Assembly: GCA_023416335.1 (NCBI GenBank)
Contig: JAEZHY010000226.1
Location: 1 to 6,267 of the forward strand
Direction of reading: 5' to 3'
Origin: Pseudomonadota bacterium
GTDB taxonomy: Bacteria > Desulfobacterota > Syntrophobacteria > Syntrophobacterales > Syntrophobacteraceae
DNA: 6,267 bases
Made by a program: the position numbers and the translations under genes. This document shows positions 4,918-6,267 of this stretch, one piece after another (position 1 is the first letter of the stretch; each line of letters begins with the position of its first letter). The notes under the pieces were generated by a model, which did not search any database, had not been told where the DNA came from, and saw nothing but the letters and a program-made list of their open reading frames with translations.

Positions 4918-6090
4918 TCATCCCATGGAATATAGGCCAATAATACACCCAAGTGTGAACAATAAAACGCTAACAATTGTGTATAAAATGTGTGTGGAAG
5001 ATTTCTTCCGCTTTCGGAAAGCTGCAAATTCCTGGCAAATCATATCACGCTGCTGACGCATCCCATCTGCTATTAATTGAAACCTGCGAGCTGCACTAAC
5101 AGCTGATCGAAATGGAATTAGGGTATCATCCTGAATATCAGAAGATCCTGGATCAAGAACATCCGAATCAAAAGATTCTTGCAGTAGATAAATAACTGGT
5201 TTAATCGATTTAACAAAAGAATCATCAACGACAAAGGATACTTTTTCGCTAGAATTATTATGATCTGAAATTGAGTGAGCTTGCCAAAACTGTTCACTTA
5301 GCCCGTTTTGTAAGAACCAGTAAACCAGATGACTCTGCCAACCATGCCCGGGTGGATAGCCATCCTTGATCTTCTGCTGCGCGCGGAGCCCTCTCTTTTG
5401 GAGCCGTTTCTTGCTCAGCAACGGGAAATGAGCGACTGTCAACAAATCTGATTCCAACTCAAGAGTCGGGACGTCGGCAGGATTTTTTAAAAAATGTGTA
5501 CCGGCAGCCACCCAGCATTCGGGGTGATTTCTGAAAACCACTTTTGATTGGAACGGTACATCAAAGTAATTCAATTTACCATTCTTTATTTCATCTATGA
5601 TGGTTTCCGGATCCGTGGTGATCGGCAGATTTGGAACCGACCTGTAGAGTAGACGTTTGTAATGATTTAGACGGATCTCTTGAAAATTATCGATGGACAC
5701 CCAATTTTGGACATTATAAAGGACGGCGGCATATTCTTGATCCACACCCCCCAGTATTTCCTTTAGAGATTGTTGACTCTGGGTTAGCATGAACTCATCT
5801 GCATCAAAGATATAGATCCAATCAGGTCGAGCCGGTTGAACCATCTCCATAAATATACTCGTTGCAGCTTCTTGCCAATCATGGTCGTCGTAATAATTGA
5901 ATAGATGAATCCTGCCCCTCCACAGGCCCTTGAGTTTTTCTATTCCGTCGATTGTCCCGTCGGTACTCATGTGATTTAAAACATAAACCTCATCGAGGTG
6001 GTACATCAAAGCATGTGAGATAGACAGTGAGAGCAAAGGCCATTCATTCCTCGCTTCCACTATGCCAACTACCTTGGGGAGAGATTTCAT
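4918..6090 (-). CDS. Family-2-like glycosyltransferase with C-terminal membrane anchor
   Basis: This complete 390-residue protein of the GT-A, family-2-like type (the group often labelled Glyco_tranf_2_4) transfers a sugar from a nucleotide-sugar donor. The N-terminal nucleotide-binding half has VVGIVEARNEW (7-17), HMSTDGTIDGIEKL (40-53, like the usual GSxDGT loop) and the metal-binding DxD motif in IFDADEF (94-100). A later histidine in VAHFPL (219-224) fits the position of the usual metal-contacting histidine. Residues 368-388 are one hydrophobic span after a basic RKRKK, so the enzyme is probably tail-anchored in the inner membrane with the catalytic part in the cytoplasm. CAGGAG six bases before the ATG supports the start. 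A surface polysaccharide or glycan role is likely, but acceptor and sugar are unknown. The gene is AT-richer than the operon (17 G/C of 60 bases at 5161-5220), hinting at separate origin. No other glycan gene is in the window. Confidence 0.9.
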   Translation of the reverse strand: MKSLPKVVGIVEARNEWPLLSLSISHALMYHLDEVYVLNHMSTDGTIDGIEKLKGLWRGRIHLFNYYDDHDWQEAATSIFMEMVQPARPDWIYIFDADEFMLTQSQQSLKEILGGVDQEYAAVLYNVQNWVSIDNFQEIRLNHYKRLLYRSVPNLPITTDPETIIDEIKNGKLNYFDVPFQSKVVFRNHPECWVAAGTHFLKNPADVPTLELESDLLTVAHFPLLSKKRLQKRGLRAQQKIKDGYPPGHGWQSHLVYWFLQNGLSEQFWQAHSISDHNNSSEKVSFVVDDSFVKSIKPVIYLLQESFDSDVLDPGSSDIQDDTLIPFRSAVSAARRFQLIADGMRQQRDMICQEFAAFRKRKKSSTHILYTIVSVLLFTLGCIIGLYSMG

Positions 6091-6267
6091 CTCAAGCTCC
6101 TGAAAGAAATCTACCGGTGTTGTATCTTGGCTCCCAGGGTAAAATGCCGATGCCTGGAATAAGGAGATCTACAAATAGGCAGAACAGATTGCACTGCAAC
6201 TTCCCGCTTAGATGATGTGGAAGAAAATGAGTATGGGGTCCTGACAGTATTTTCCCTGAAGAAATCA
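6091..6267 (-). other. Upstream region of the glycosyltransferase, possible end of another ORF
   Basis: One - strand frame is open from the window edge to a TGA at 6092-6094, 57 codons, stopping one base before the glycosyltransferase ATG (C-terminus RYNTGRFLSGA). A second frame is also open for about 51 codons. Neither looks strongly protein-like, and with two open frames chance is a fair explanation. If the first is real, the two genes are translationally coupled. No clear promoter was seen. Confidence 0.2.

Noticed and set aside
4833..5027. 64-codon - strand frame at the end of the glycosyltransferase
   Set aside because: It overlaps the glycosyltransferase C-terminus in another frame and has no family likeness.

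Overview
The window looks like bacterial chromosome, most likely an anaerobic, fatty-acid- or butyrate-metabolising organism. The protein sequences suggest Desulfobacterota (delta-proteobacteria, sulfate reducers or syntrophs), but this is an impression and not a search result. Left part (1-2530, + strand): the end of an operon of CoA-ester metabolism. It holds the C-terminal part of a thiolase, a complete crotonase/enoyl-CoA hydratase and a complete short-chain/butyryl-type acyl-CoA dehydrogenase, closed by a strong hairpin terminator. The three enzymes carry out consecutive or neighbouring steps of beta-oxidation, or of its reverse, between acetyl-CoA/acetoacetyl-CoA and the saturated acyl-CoA. 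The 3-hydroxyacyl-CoA dehydrogenase and the electron-transfer flavoprotein are not in the window.

Middle part (2531-4126): an accessory-looking stretch with two small, unrecognised acidic proteins on the - strand (2585-2860 and 3214-3495), each with a good ribosome binding site. Between them lies about 350 bases of non-coding DNA unusually rich in inverted repeats (2881-3163). It contains several perfect 8-10 bp hairpins, one 12-bp stem with a single bulged base, and complementary hairpin loops, so it may be a structured RNA or a structured intergenic element. Upstream of the second small gene, 3496-4126 has no strong gene. Its - strand holds a 50-codon ORF and an overlapping coding-like frame broken by two in-frame TGA codons that ends 2 bases before the small gene.

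Right part (4127-6267): a secreted, beta-rich protein of unknown function with a clear signal peptide (+ strand, 4127-4654). It is followed by a probably two-way terminator and then a convergent family-2-like glycosyltransferase with a DxD motif and a C-terminal membrane anchor (- strand, 4918-6090). The glycosyltransferase is visibly AT-richer than the operon and may have been acquired separately.

The operon genes clearly belong together. I see no sequence evidence that the small proteins, the secreted protein and the glycosyltransferase work with them or with each other. No rRNA, tRNA, CRISPR array, transposase or integrase was recognised.
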